A stretch of 64,000 nt of DNA from Fibrobacter sp. (GTDB lineage: Bacteria; Fibrobacterota; Fibrobacteria; Fibrobacterales; Fibrobacteraceae): contig JAGCPF010000046.1 of assembly GCA_017642335.1 (NCBI GenBank), forward strand, positions 1-64,000, read 5' to 3'. This document shows positions 7,559 through 16,814 of this stretch, piece by piece. Position 1 is the first letter of the stretch; each line of letters begins with the position of its first letter. The notes beneath the pieces were generated by a model that worked only from the letters and a program-made list of their open reading frames with translations, was not told the origin of the DNA and ran no database searches. The translations under genes were made by a program, and so were the position numbers.

Positions 7559-8431
7559 ATGGACGCTTCTACGTGGCAAAAGATTCTCGATCTGTGCAAC
7601 AAGCTCTCGAACGTGACTTACGAGAACCTCACGAAGATTATCCGCTTGGAACAGACGGGGAGCGCCACGGGTGCTCGCAATCTGGACGACAGCGACCAGA
7701 ACGATGTCGATACGTGGATGGGCGGCGGCACGTGCTTCAGCATGACATGGCACCTGTACCAGAGCCTGCGCGATATGGGGCTGAATCCGCGGCTCGTCAT
7801 GGGTCACAAGCGCAAGGAGCGCAACATCCACTGCGCCCTGATCCTCCCGAACGTCCTTCTTGACTCCACCTCGCCCGCGCCTCGCACCTCGCACCTCGAA
7901 CCTGGAGCCTCGCGCTTCACTGCTCATAGCTCACTGCTGTCACCTCTCTCGTCTGACTACCTCTTCGATCCCGGCTACCTCATTTTTGACCCGCTGCCGA
8001 TACCGCTGGCGCCGCCCTTCGGGACGGGTGATGCTATCTTCCCGCTGGTGCCCAACAGCGTGCGCCTGGTGCGTCCGGCCCAGGACCGCATGGAACTTTG
8101 GACGGGAGGTGCTCTCGGCGACCGAGGCCTGGCGGGCGCCCAGATGAAACTCCGCTTCGAGTACCCGCTGGATGGTGTCAGTGTCGAGGAGTTCAAGCAA
8201 CATTGGGTGGAAAGCTTTTACCGCGAGATGATGACGTATCCGGTGTTGAACCGCCTGGACCGCGAACGGGGAATCCAATATTATTATCAGAAGGGCAACC
8301 TCGTGACCCGCGATGCGAACGGCAGCCGCATGGAACGCCTGGACGAGGGATGTCGCGTGGAGAAATTGAGCGAGATTTTCAAACTTTCGCCCGATTTGAT
8401 TCAGAAAGCGCTCTCGATTCTGTCTAAATAA
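7559..8431 (+). CDS. NAT/transglutaminase-like Cys-His-Asp enzyme with a repeat-derived insert
   Basis: 290 residues. The order GGGTCFSMT (Cys59), NIHCALIL (His91) and LFDPGYL (Asp137) is the catalytic triad layout of arylamine N-acetyltransferases and related transglutaminase-fold acyltransferases. The GGGTCFSM block resembles the RGGxCFE region of NAT. No signal peptide. The His-Asp interval contains about 28 extra residues (about 104-131, PRTSHLEPG...AHSSLLSPLSS) encoded by an in-frame heptamer tract, so the loop between the triad residues has been lengthened. The ATG at 7559 lacks a Shine-Dalgarno sequence; TATCTTT ends six bases upstream. True substrate unknown. Confidence 0.72.
   Translation: MDASTWQKILDLCNKLSNVTYENLTKIIRLEQTGSATGARNLDDSDQNDVDTWMGGGTCFSMTWHLYQSLRDMGLNPRLVMGHKRKERNIHCALILPNVLLDSTSPAPRTSHLEPGASRFTAHSSLLSPLSSDYLFDPGYLIFDPLPIPLAPPFGTGDAIFPLVPNSVRLVRPAQDRMELWTGGALGDRGLAGAQMKLRFEYPLDGVSVEEFKQHWVESFYREMMTYPVLNRLDRERGIQYYYQKGNLVTRDANGSRMERLDEGCRVEKLSEIFKLSPDLIQKALSILSK
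7876..7952 (+). repeat. Heptamer tract inside the NAT-like gene
   Basis: Eleven 7-bp units in phase, each ending CCT, CTT, GCT or CGT (CGCACCT, CGCACCT, CGAACCT, GGAGCCT, CATAGCT and so on). Confidence 0.9.
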
Positions 8432-8439
8432 AAGAAAAA

Positions 8440-8483
8440 GCGCTTCCCGCACGAAAAATCGCGCTTCCCGCATGTCAGACATG
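8440..8483 (+). repeat. Short direct repeat and palindrome downstream of the NAT-like gene
   Basis: GCGCTTCCCGCA occurs at 8440 and 8461 (21-bp period), followed by CATGT/ACATG at 8471-8483. No gene and no clear terminator are visible. Confidence 0.5.
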
Positions 8484-8500
8484 TGTTGTGCATGCGAAAG

Positions 8501-8748
8501 TTACATACTTAGAGCTCATTTTTTTATATAAAGTATGTAAATGCCTTGTCTTATCTGTGACTGATTTGCTTGTTTACATACCAAAGGACGTTTTTCGTGG
8601 CTTTAGTATGTAATTTTTGCAAAAAAACTTTTTTGGGGGGCGTTTTCCTGAAAAAATCAGGGCTGTTGGTACTTTTTTGATGGTTTTTGGACTTGATTTT
8701 CCCTTTTTTTACATATTAAGTGGCGGTTTTTCTTGATTTAGTATGTAA
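8501..8748. repeat. Array of three 40-bp palindromic elements
   Basis: Units at 8501-8540, 8574-8613 and 8709-8748. Each is exactly 40 bp, begins TTACATA(C/T) and ends AGTATGTAA, with a variable, often T-rich centre. The same element occurs four times at 51433-51724. The last unit ends 64 bases before the ATG of the downstream lipoprotein gene, where a promoter would be expected. Confidence 0.9.
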
Positions 8749-8812
8749 GGATGAAAAAAATGAAAGGAAAAGGTTATATTTTTTCTACGGATTACTTAAC
8801 AGGAGGCCTCCC

Positions 8813-9298
8813 ATGAAAAAAATGCTTCTATCGCTCCTCGCCGTCTTGTCCCTCGCCCTGCTGGCATGCGGCCCCTCCAAAGTCGATATGCAGGTGATGT
8901 CCGCCGAATGCGACATCGTCATCGAGGTTCGCCAGGTGCTGAACGATTCCATCAGCCTTTTCGTGGGGAACACGCTTTACCTGAACAGCAAGCAGGCTGT
9001 TGCCGCCGACCTGTTCCCGCTCCTGGTGAGTGTCCGCGACCCGATGGAAATTGAAAAACTCACTGCGACCGACGTTGTCGGCACTCCGGAAGAATTTGTC
9101 GCTTACCTTCGCAAGGTGGCCCCGGACATGATTCGCTTTGGTCTTGTCATTGGCGAGACGGCCTACAACGAAATCGGCTTCGACGAGAACGCGATTGTCG
9201 AAAAGGTCAAGAACGTCTTGCAGTCGGTCGAGGGGGGCTCCCTGATTCTCTTCCACGAGAAGGGCGGCGAGCTCGTTTCCGCGAAAAAGCTTTATTAA
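8813..9298 (+). CDS. Lipoprotein of unknown function
   Basis: 161 residues. Start chosen at the ATG with a perfect AGGAGG six bases upstream. The N-terminus MKKMLLSLLAVLSLALLAC is a lipoprotein signal with LLAC lipobox (Cys19). The mature part is mixed alpha/beta with no family I recognise. It ends head-to-head with the MATE gene: the two stop codons overlap by 4 bp. The 40-bp palindrome array upstream is a candidate regulator of this gene. Confidence 0.85.
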   Translation: MKKMLLSLLAVLSLALLACGPSKVDMQVMSAECDIVIEVRQVLNDSISLFVGNTLYLNSKQAVAADLFPLLVSVRDPMEIEKLTATDVVGTPEEFVAYLRKVAPDMIRFGLVIGETAYNEIGFDENAIVEKVKNVLQSVEGGSLILFHEKGGELVSAKKLY

Positions 9299-10725
9299 TT
9301 GGAAACCGTTTCCGCGTCGTCATCCCGCATGTCCGTATGCGGGATTTTTTTGAGTTGCATGCGCAGCATGGTGACTGCAATAATGCACGCACCGACGTCG
9401 GCGATGGGCTGCGCCATGAAGACTCCCCGGAGTTCGAAGAACCGGGGCATGATGATGACGAACGGAATCAGGAGAATCAGCTGGCGGCAAGCATTGAAGA
9501 ACATGGACTGCCACGGCTTGCCGATACCCTGGAAGAAGTTGCCCGAAACCATGCCGATGGGGACGAACGGGAGCATGATGAGGAAAGTTCGCATTCCCCA
9601 GGTGGCGAGTTCCTGCATGTTTACGTCGTTCGGGGCGAAGGGCGCGACAAAGGTGCGCGTGAACGTCATGACGATTATCCAGGCGACTGCGATAAATCCG
9701 GTCGCGTAAATCATGGTGAATTTGAGCGCTCCGCGGACGCGGGTGAATCTCTTGGCGCCGTAGTTGTAGCCGATGATGGGCTGGCTTCCATTCACGAACC
9801 CGAGAAGCGGGAGGATGATGATGGAGACGATGCTGTTGATGATGCCGAACGCGGCAATCGCCTGGTCTCCGCCGGCCATGCCGTTCACGTTCTGGAGGCT
9901 CTTGTTCCCGTAGTGGGTGAGGCTCCAGGCGAGGATGGCGTTTAGCAGGCTGTTCGTTATCTGCATGACGCTGGGCGGGAGGCCCAGGATGAAAATCTTG
10001 CGCACGTAGGCGGCCCGGAGCTTCATGAGGCGGCGGTTGATCTTGATGGGCGTCGTCTTTTTGATAAAGAACTGCATCACCGCGATTCCGCCGATGAGCT
10101 GGCTCGTGACGGTCGCCCAGGCGGCGCCTTCGATACCCCAGCCGAACTTCATGATGAACAGCCAGTCGAGAATCACGTTGCTGCCGGCGCCAATCATGAC
10201 GCGGGTCATGGCCGTCTTGGGGTGGCCCATGCTGCGGATGAAGTGGTTCATTCCCGGGACAATGGTCTGGAAGATGGCTCCCATTAATATAATGCGCATG
10301 TAGCTCTTGGCCACGGGCAAAAGCTGGTCGCTTGCACCGAAAAGCTTGAGGAGCGGGGTCATGAACGTCTGGCCCAGCGTGAATGCGGCCACGGCCATGA
10401 TGACCAGCAGCAGGAACGAGTTGTTGAGGATGATGGCTGCCTGCTGGTACTTCTTTTCGCCGAGGCGGATGGCGAAAATCGTATTGCCGCCCACGCCTAC
10501 GATCATTGACATGGCCATGATGAACAAGGTGATGGGGAAGCATATCGTGATGCCCCCGATGCCGAGGCTGCCTACGCCCTGCCCTACGAAGTAGCGGTCC
10601 ACGATGTTGTAGAGCGCCTCGATCAGCATGCTGATGATGGCGGGCACCGAGAATTGCAGGATAATCTTGGGGATGCTGGCCGTCCCCATCGCGTTCAATT
10701 TCTTGTTTTCGAGCGTGTTCTCCAT
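9295..10725 (-). CDS. MATE family multidrug/cation antiporter
   Basis: 476 residues with about 12 membrane helices in two related halves, the usual MATE length. The opening (ILQFSVPAIISMLIEALYNIVDRYFVGQ) is the typical first helix with the N-D-Y region; GFVNGSQPIIGYNYGAKR in the second half is the repeated MATE signature. Of the MATE branches it is closest in feel to MepA/DinF-type proteins. Exports drugs or metabolites in exchange for Na+ or H+. Start at the ATG 10725; the in-frame TTG at 10737 is less likely. TAAATTTG lies nine bases before the ATG and there is no Shine-Dalgarno sequence. Confidence 0.9.
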   Translation of the reverse strand: MENTLENKKLNAMGTASIPKIILQFSVPAIISMLIEALYNIVDRYFVGQGVGSLGIGGITICFPITLFIMAMSMIVGVGGNTIFAIRLGEKKYQQAAIILNNSFLLLVIMAVAAFTLGQTFMTPLLKLFGASDQLLPVAKSYMRIILMGAIFQTIVPGMNHFIRSMGHPKTAMTRVMIGAGSNVILDWLFIMKFGWGIEGAAWATVTSQLIGGIAVMQFFIKKTTPIKINRRLMKLRAAYVRKIFILGLPPSVMQITNSLLNAILAWSLTHYGNKSLQNVNGMAGGDQAIAAFGIINSIVSIIILPLLGFVNGSQPIIGYNYGAKRFTRVRGALKFTMIYATGFIAVAWIIVMTFTRTFVAPFAPNDVNMQELATWGMRTFLIMLPFVPIGMVSGNFFQGIGKPWQSMFFNACRQLILLIPFVIIMPRFFELRGVFMAQPIADVGACIIAVTMLRMQLKKIPHTDMRDDDAETVSN

Positions 10726-10734
10726 TTCGGAGCG

Positions 10735-10742
10735 CAAATTTA
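10735..10742 (-). promoter_or_regulatory. TAAATTTG box of the MATE gene
   Basis: Matches the TAnnTTTG -7 element known in Bacteroidota, nine bases before the start codon. No convincing -33 element is seen. Confidence 0.45.
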
Positions 10743-10812
10743 GAAAAATAGGGATTGTAATAAAAGGGGGGGGGCGCGGCCTTTTGGGTTGGTAGGGTGA
10801 GATTGGGTAAGA

Positions 10813-11697
10813 TTACGCGGAGGTGACTTGGTTGCGGCCGCCTTCTTTTGCGATGTAGAGGTACTTGTCGCTTTCGGCGATAAGTTCGTCAATCTTGCCG
10901 ATGAATTCCCCTTGTTTACTGGCTAGCCCCAGAGAAATTGTCACGGGAATTATCGTGTCGTTCCACGAAAAACGGTGGCTTTCGACTGCCGCGCGGAGGC
11001 GCTCCGCGCTCTTTTTTGCGTCTTCGGGGCCTATGCCGCATTGGAGCAGCACGAATTCCTCTCCGCCGTAGCGGGCGAGCAAATCGGACTCCCGCTTTTC
11101 TTCTTTCAGTATCCTGGCGACTTCCTTGAGCACGACGTCGCCGCACTGGTGGCCCCACGTGTCGTTCACGCGTTTGAAGTGGTCGATATCCACCATGATG
11201 CAGTGTACGTAGTAGTTGTTGCGCCGGGCGAGCGCGAGTTCACCGAGGCATCGGTCCATGAAGGAACGCCGGTTCGCAATCTTGGTGAGTGCGTCCGTCG
11301 TTGCCGCTTCGAAAAGTTCGCGCGCGATGGCCTCTTCGGTGGCGTCCTTGAACTCCACCTTCAAAATCATCGTACCGAGTTGCAGTCGGTTGTCGGGCCC
11401 GAGGGGGGCGCTGGTGATGGGGTTGCCGTCGACGTAGGTGCCGTTGGTGCTGCCAAGATCTTCCACGGTGATGCGGGTCCCGTCAAAGCTGAGCTTGCAA
11501 TGCTTGCGGCTCACCAGTTCGTCGTCCAAGTGGATGTCTGCGTCTTGCCCGCGACCGAGGATGACGCTCCCCACGGCAAGGGGAATCTGCTTGAATTGGG
11601 ATTGAGGGTATAGCACGATGAGGTGCGGGCGCATTTCGCTCGGTCGAAACCGAATCGTCTTATTTCCTGTGACGATAGTTTGGTCTAAATCCTTCAT
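10813..11697 (-). CDS. FHA-domain diguanylate cyclase
   Basis: 294 residues. Residues about 25-110 form a forkhead-associated domain (GRGQDADIHL, VSRKH, GSTNGTYVDG) that binds phosphothreonine peptides. Residues about 130-290 form a GGDEF domain with an active GGEEF loop (RYGGEEFVLL). The RxxD inhibitory site (RESD) lies five residues before the loop, so product feedback by cyclic-di-GMP is expected. A phospho-Thr signal from a Ser/Thr kinase probably controls the cyclase; no kinase is in the window. AGAGGA four bases before the ATG is the ribosome site. Confidence 0.93.
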   Translation of the reverse strand: MKDLDQTIVTGNKTIRFRPSEMRPHLIVLYPQSQFKQIPLAVGSVILGRGQDADIHLDDELVSRKHCKLSFDGTRITVEDLGSTNGTYVDGNPITSAPLGPDNRLQLGTMILKVEFKDATEEAIARELFEAATTDALTKIANRRSFMDRCLGELALARRNNYYVHCIMVDIDHFKRVNDTWGHQCGDVVLKEVARILKEEKRESDLLARYGGEEFVLLQCGIGPEDAKKSAERLRAAVESHRFSWNDTIIPVTISLGLASKQGEFIGKIDELIAESDKYLYIAKEGGRNQVTSA

Positions 11698-12049
11698 CGA
11701 ATCCTCTTTTTATCCAATGTACAAAATGTAGCTTTTTTAGGTGGCGCGAAAGTGTTTTGAAGGGGTGAATTTGATGGAGAGCACAAGGATAAGAACTTTT
11801 ATTGTAAACGTTTATTTACGAAATGCGGGGCTGCTTGGATGAGGCCGATTTTTTTCTGTGCTCAATTTATGTGATTTATAAACATATTTTTGCAAAAAGG
11901 CCTTTTGTAAACACTTTTTTGTGTTGTTTTGCAAAAAAACACACCTTTTTTTTTTCAAAAAGGGTAGATTTTAGGTCGGTGTAGCATATCAAGAGCTCAA
12001 TGCTTTTGGTTTGCTGTATGGTCGGAGAACCTAAATTGGAAAAGAGACT
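11698..12049 (+). promoter_or_regulatory. Long regulatory region upstream of the fibro-slime gene
   Basis: 352 bp without a gene. It holds a 10-bp palindrome TAAACGTTTA (11805-11814) within a site resembling two sites upstream of the Cys-rich gene at 34353, a 12-bp palindrome AAAAGGCCTTTT near 11895-11906, two TTTTGCAAAAA motifs, and an AACAC/GTGTT hairpin. A GGAAAAGAG ribosome site precedes the ATG at 12050. Confidence 0.5.
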
Positions 12050-15000
12050 ATGAAAAAACAATATGACTCCTTAAAGAAATTGGTGTTTGCACTAGTTTTT
12101 CTCTTTGCAGGGGTGCAAGGGGTGTTCGCAGCTTTGGATTGCGAAGGTACTGTATACCTTAAAATGCCGGCTGGTTGGAGGTCCGCTTTCTCAGTAGGGG
12201 GAGGGGAATTTAATCAGTTCACAGCCAGCACAAGCCATCCGGGATGGTATGAACTTTCTGCAGCCTCTGTTGGCGGAAGAAACGGTGTTACTGGCTTCAA
12301 CATTGTTACCGCAAGGGATGATTATGGCCAAAAAGGGGCTATGACTCCGAGAGGTATTACTGAAGCGGGGGAACAAGTCCAGCTTTCTGAAACGACTGGC
12401 TTCAAATGTGTGCACTTTGGTGCAACCGGAGAGCTTTGGATCGAACCGGATCCGGCGAACCCGGCAAAAGTACGCTATTCTGGTGCTCCCGCAGACGTGA
12501 AGTATTTCCGCATCATGTTGCCGGAAAACGTCGCTTGGAAGAGTGCCATTCCGATGATTAGCGAAGATGGTGCCAAGGGTGTCCCCATGGAGGCCGACCC
12601 GGATCGTTGCGGTTGGTATTTCGCACGCTATATCGATACCGAACCTCCGACAAGTGTCGTGATCTATCGTGACGATGACGAGGAAAAGAAGGAAGGCATC
12701 GGTATGGACGGCGACTGGGCCATTGAAGGGACTCCTGTGGAACCGATTCCTCTGAACACAATGTTTGAGTTCTTGGGCTCCAATGAAATTTTCTTTGTGG
12801 CTGCTGAGCAGTTTGCTGATAAAACGGATCCGACTAAGATTGGTTGGACGGCTACTGATCCGGGTGCAGTGGGTGAGTGCGGTTATCCTCTTGCTGCTAT
12901 CATTTACGATACCGACGCTCAGTTGCATGGTGCCTTTACCTGTAACCCGGACTGGTTCGATGGTATCGAAAGCCAGACCCCCGGCTCAAAGGGTAACGCT
13001 TGCTTCTACGCAACGGCCAAGTACAATGTGATTGCCAACGACAAAGGGTCTGTTCCCTGTATCGGTATTACTACGGGTATGGTGGAAGATACCTTGGGTA
13101 AGGACAAGAAGCCGAAACTGACTGCCAATGGTAGAAAGTGCTTCGGTAGCCAGGCTGATGAAGCCTTTACGGCCATGTTCAACCCGACACCGGGCGTTAA
13201 CGAAGCTTACTGCTTTGACATGCCGTTCACTCAGACCTCCGATGGTAAGTACGAATTCGACTCTGACAACTATGAAGGTCCTGCTACTTCTCCGTACCCG
13301 GCCAAGGGCGGCTTCTATCCGGCTGAAAAGACTCCGGTTGAGTTCCTCGAAGGTTCTGAGTATCTCGCTGCCGCCGAAAGCAAGCGCAAGGCGGAAGGCC
13401 CTGTCTTTGTCTGTGCTGACTACAATAACCAGAGAAATCCGGGTGAAGGTCTTCGTGCCATCGATCCTACGGAAGGCGTTCCTGCAATTGACCTGTTCTG
13501 CAATGGCCCAGGTTGGAACGGCGGTGTCAATTGCGAAGGTAAGTTTGCTGGCGGTAGCGAATTCAATGCTGTTGGATTCAGGGCTCCTGCGGGCGTTTCC
13601 TTCGAAGGTGATGGCTGGGGCTGGTCTTGCCCCAATATGGGCCCCATTGGTTGGACCTACTATAAGGAAGGAACCGAAACGCCGGTTGGTAATTTGACCA
13701 TGAAGAATCAGGTTCCGACTGGCGGCGTTCCTCGCTGGACTTCGGGTGCTAACGACTATGACGCACTCAGGACGGGTGGCCGTAACCAGCACTTCTGCTT
13801 CGAATCTCACGCTTCCTTCCGTTACAAGAAGGGCCTGCGCTTCAGCTTCCGTGGTGACGATGACATTTGGGTCTATATCGACAACAAGCTGGCCGTGGAC
13901 CTCGGTGGTACTCACCTTGCCGCTCCGGGCTATGTCGACTTGGATAAGTTCGTCGGTAAGCAGGGCGCCTTCACGGTTGGTACTGAATACGATATCGATA
14001 TCTTCTTCTGCGACCGTCGTACGACTATGAGTAACGTTCGTATCAAGACCAACATGTTCATCAAGCAGATCTCTGGTCTTGCCAAGCGTGTTGTGAGCAA
14101 GAAGAGTGGTATTGACTCCTATGAACTTTGCTATGCCTACTCTAGCAACGGCTCGTGCGGTGGCGGTTCTGGTGCGCAGATTTGCGGTCCGGACCTTGAC
14201 ACCTTCCTGCCCACAAAGAACCTGTCTCTCGATTATACGCTTACGACAAAGGGTAATCCACCGGTTGTCAAGGCTACTGCTGAAGAAATGGCTGCCGCTA
14301 AGGTTTACTTTGGTGGTATCGACTTGACGAACCGTGGTGATCCGAAGATTGACAAGCCGTCTCTGACTGGCCTGCCTCCTGGAGATTACGTCCTTTGGGC
14401 CTCAATCGGCAGCCAAAAGGAAAAGTTCGAATTCACTATCGAAGGAACTCTGGATGTTGTGAGCAAGCCTGGTATGTCGCGTGACGAGGCTGGTAACGAT
14501 GTTGCTCCTTATGAACCGGTTAAGATTGCCTTGGCCAGCACGGATGACAATCCGACTCGTGTGCCGATATATGTTGGTTCTCTCATGGACCAGGGTGAAT
14601 CGGTCATCATTGACCTTGCTTCCGGTGTAGAACAGTCCTATGGCATTACGGTTACCACCGCTGAAGGACAGCCTACTTCCAATGTGAAGCTGGAGTATAA
14701 GGACTCTACTGGCAATTTCCAGGATTGGAATGGAAAGAGCCCCCTCCGCACGATTGGATTGTCCGGTATCGACACGATTTACGCCTCGCTCAAGATTAAC
14801 TTTATGACGGCTGAGAAGGAACAATATGACTTTATGGTCGCTGGCCATGGGGTTAAGACTTCTGTGACCTTCTTCGCTCCGAAGCTCGTCTTTGTGGAAT
14901 CTGAAACCAGCTTGAATCAGATTTCTGGTGACGATCCGTTGGAAGAAAGGTTTGTTGGCCCGATGTACACGTTCTATCTGCTTGCCTTGGCTCCGTCCCT

Positions 15001-16744
15001 GACAGAAGAGGGTAAGTACGTGCCCTGCGATTCTCTTTGCAACTTCACGTTGGTTATCGGTTCCTTGACTTCTGCAGGTATCACGACTCCTGATTCTACA
15101 AACAACTTGGTAAATGGCCGTGCTTCGATTAACATCTATTCCACCAAGGAATACCGCATTGCGGGTGACGGCATTGCTGACAATCCGGCTACGCTCAGTA
15201 TTACCGGTCCGAAGGCTGACTTGATCAATGCGGTCTATACTCCGCTCCACTTCAGGAAGCCGCCGGTTCCGTATCCGCTGTTTGCTGACATCTTTGACGT
15301 CCATGGCAAGAAATCGGCTTCTGAACTGAATATGAAGGAACCGTATTTTGACATGGGTACGGAATACCTCGATGGTATCGCTGACTCCCTGGCTATCTAC
15401 TATAACCGTCCGTTCTACAATAGCCCGGACTCCCTGCCGAACAGAATCGTCGTCTACTGGGACGGGGATAAGGATTCCGTTGTCGTAGAAAAGGCTGATT
15501 TCAAGGTGCGTTGCGGTGCAGAAGGCCATGTTGATGACACCCTTTGCGCTCCGCTCATTACGATTGGTGGTATCGACTTCTCCAAGGATATTAGAACCGC
15601 TAACCCGAATGCAAACCTGAAGTCCTACGCTCGCTATAGTGACCGCGGTCGCGTCAAGGAAGACGGTTTCCCCGGCAACATCAATGACCGTGTGCCGCCG
15701 TTCATCAAGGCTGCCGATGTTCGCAAGGCTGGCAAGGAAGAGGATGCGGGTGACGCTTTGACTCTGACGCTTTCTGAACCTGTTAGGATTCTGGATGGTA
15801 GCTACAGAACGGCCGCATTTACGGTGTACCTGAACTCTGCAGCCAATTACAAGACTCCTGACCAGAAGTATGTCGTTGGCGTCAAGTCTGTGTCTGCCGC
15901 TACTATCGGTGGTGATAAGGTCACGGTTGTCTACAAGGGTACCGATGACAATCCGACTCCGCATACGGGCGACTACATCCGCTTCCGTACAGACAGCCGG
16001 CTTTGGACTGACGAAGCTGTGGATGTGGCTGGTACTGATCCAGCTCTGCGCAATGTTAGCGATTCCCTTTATGGTTGGAATTTCCCGACATCCTATGATG
16101 ACAGGCCGGATACTACAAAGCATACGCGTCTGCCGTCTCCGTGGACGATGGTCACCGGTGAAGCCGAAATTGGCGTGAAGGCGATCAAGTACACCGAAGT
16201 TGGTCCGGAATACTGGCTTGACTCTCTGTCGAAGCCCAAGGATAGCATCAAGATTACGTCTGTCAAGGCTTATCCTGTGACTGCGACCTTCGACGAAGTT
16301 GTTGCTGACAATCCGGGCAAGCTCGGCTTCTTCCTCAAGTCCGACATGAACTCGCTGGTCTACTCCGATACTATCATCTCGAAGTACTTCACGAACCCGG
16401 GCGACAGCGCATTCAAGAACATTGTTCTTGAAATCCAGCTCGACTTCTTCACCAACCTTGGCGGCTTTGTTGCCCACGAGGTCCAGAAGATCCGTTGTAC
16501 TGACGAAAAGATCTTCGGTGATGGACATTCCTGCTTGGATACCCAGAAGAACTTCTTCATCTCTTGGAACCTGGTCTCCAAGGACAAGCGCATGGTGGGT
16601 ACCGGTGCTTACGTCTCGAAGATGACCACTGCTGTCCATCTTGGCAAGTTCGGCAAGAAGAACAAGATGGAAGAAACCCAGATGTGGGGTGTCCGCCGCA
16701 CGAAGGGTGCCAAGAAACCGGCTCCGAAGGTTGTGGAAGACTAA
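12050..16744 (+). CDS. Giant fibro-slime domain surface protein
   Basis: 1564 residues. A signal peptide (LVFALVFLFAGVQGVFA) is followed by two related N-terminal beta modules (residues about 30-110 and 145-230, each with a GWY motif). Residues about 290-690 form a fibro-slime domain, including FSFRGDDDIWVYIDNKLAVD near residue 600 and many cysteines. The rest is a long beta-rich region with repeated DxTD and SLYGW-like segments. Fibro-slime proteins of Fibrobacter are exported and have been linked to adhesion to cellulose. No typical T9SS tail: the end is basic (KKNKMEETQMWGVRRTKG). A strong terminator follows. It is a single-gene transcription unit with a long leader. Confidence 0.88.
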   Translation: MKKQYDSLKKLVFALVFLFAGVQGVFAALDCEGTVYLKMPAGWRSAFSVGGGEFNQFTASTSHPGWYELSAASVGGRNGVTGFNIVTARDDYGQKGAMTPRGITEAGEQVQLSETTGFKCVHFGATGELWIEPDPANPAKVRYSGAPADVKYFRIMLPENVAWKSAIPMISEDGAKGVPMEADPDRCGWYFARYIDTEPPTSVVIYRDDDEEKKEGIGMDGDWAIEGTPVEPIPLNTMFEFLGSNEIFFVAAEQFADKTDPTKIGWTATDPGAVGECGYPLAAIIYDTDAQLHGAFTCNPDWFDGIESQTPGSKGNACFYATAKYNVIANDKGSVPCIGITTGMVEDTLGKDKKPKLTANGRKCFGSQADEAFTAMFNPTPGVNEAYCFDMPFTQTSDGKYEFDSDNYEGPATSPYPAKGGFYPAEKTPVEFLEGSEYLAAAESKRKAEGPVFVCADYNNQRNPGEGLRAIDPTEGVPAIDLFCNGPGWNGGVNCEGKFAGGSEFNAVGFRAPAGVSFEGDGWGWSCPNMGPIGWTYYKEGTETPVGNLTMKNQVPTGGVPRWTSGANDYDALRTGGRNQHFCFESHASFRYKKGLRFSFRGDDDIWVYIDNKLAVDLGGTHLAAPGYVDLDKFVGKQGAFTVGTEYDIDIFFCDRRTTMSNVRIKTNMFIKQISGLAKRVVSKKSGIDSYELCYAYSSNGSCGGGSGAQICGPDLDTFLPTKNLSLDYTLTTKGNPPVVKATAEEMAAAKVYFGGIDLTNRGDPKIDKPSLTGLPPGDYVLWASIGSQKEKFEFTIEGTLDVVSKPGMSRDEAGNDVAPYEPVKIALASTDDNPTRVPIYVGSLMDQGESVIIDLASGVEQSYGITVTTAEGQPTSNVKLEYKDSTGNFQDWNGKSPLRTIGLSGIDTIYASLKINFMTAEKEQYDFMVAGHGVKTSVTFFAPKLVFVESETSLNQISGDDPLEERFVGPMYTFYLLALAPSLTEEGKYVPCDSLCNFTLVIGSLTSAGITTPDSTNNLVNGRASINIYSTKEYRIAGDGIADNPATLSITGPKADLINAVYTPLHFRKPPVPYPLFADIFDVHGKKSASELNMKEPYFDMGTEYLDGIADSLAIYYNRPFYNSPDSLPNRIVVYWDGDKDSVVVEKADFKVRCGAEGHVDDTLCAPLITIGGIDFSKDIRTANPNANLKSYARYSDRGRVKEDGFPGNINDRVPPFIKAADVRKAGKEEDAGDALTLTLSEPVRILDGSYRTAAFTVYLNSAANYKTPDQKYVVGVKSVSAATIGGDKVTVVYKGTDDNPTPHTGDYIRFRTDSRLWTDEAVDVAGTDPALRNVSDSLYGWNFPTSYDDRPDTTKHTRLPSPWTMVTGEAEIGVKAIKYTEVGPEYWLDSLSKPKDSIKITSVKAYPVTATFDEVVADNPGKLGFFLKSDMNSLVYSDTIISKYFTNPGDSAFKNIVLEIQLDFFTNLGGFVAHEVQKIRCTDEKIFGDGHSCLDTQKNFFISWNLVSKDKRMVGTGAYVSKMTTAVHLGKFGKKNKMEETQMWGVRRTKGAKKPAPKVVED

Positions 16745-16771
16745 TCTTCGATAGAGTATAAACACGATTTG

Positions 16772-16797
16772 AAAAGCCCCCAGCTCGGGGGCTTTTT
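16772..16797 (+). terminator. Rho-independent terminator of the fibro-slime gene
   Basis: GCCCCC (16776-16781) pairs with GGGGGC (16787-16792), flanked by AAAA and TTTTT. Confidence 0.93.
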
Positions 16798-16814
16798 ACT
16801 ATTATTGTAGAGCT

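Noticed and set aside
7333-7863. Open frame across the repeats before the NAT-like gene
   Set aside because: Its first half translates the dispersed repeat (CHCEGRIALKQSP-type peptide), and its second half is out of frame with the enzyme.
14402-16765. 787-codon minus-strand open frame inside the fibro-slime gene
   Set aside because: Antisense shadow without a ribosome site or recognisable domain.
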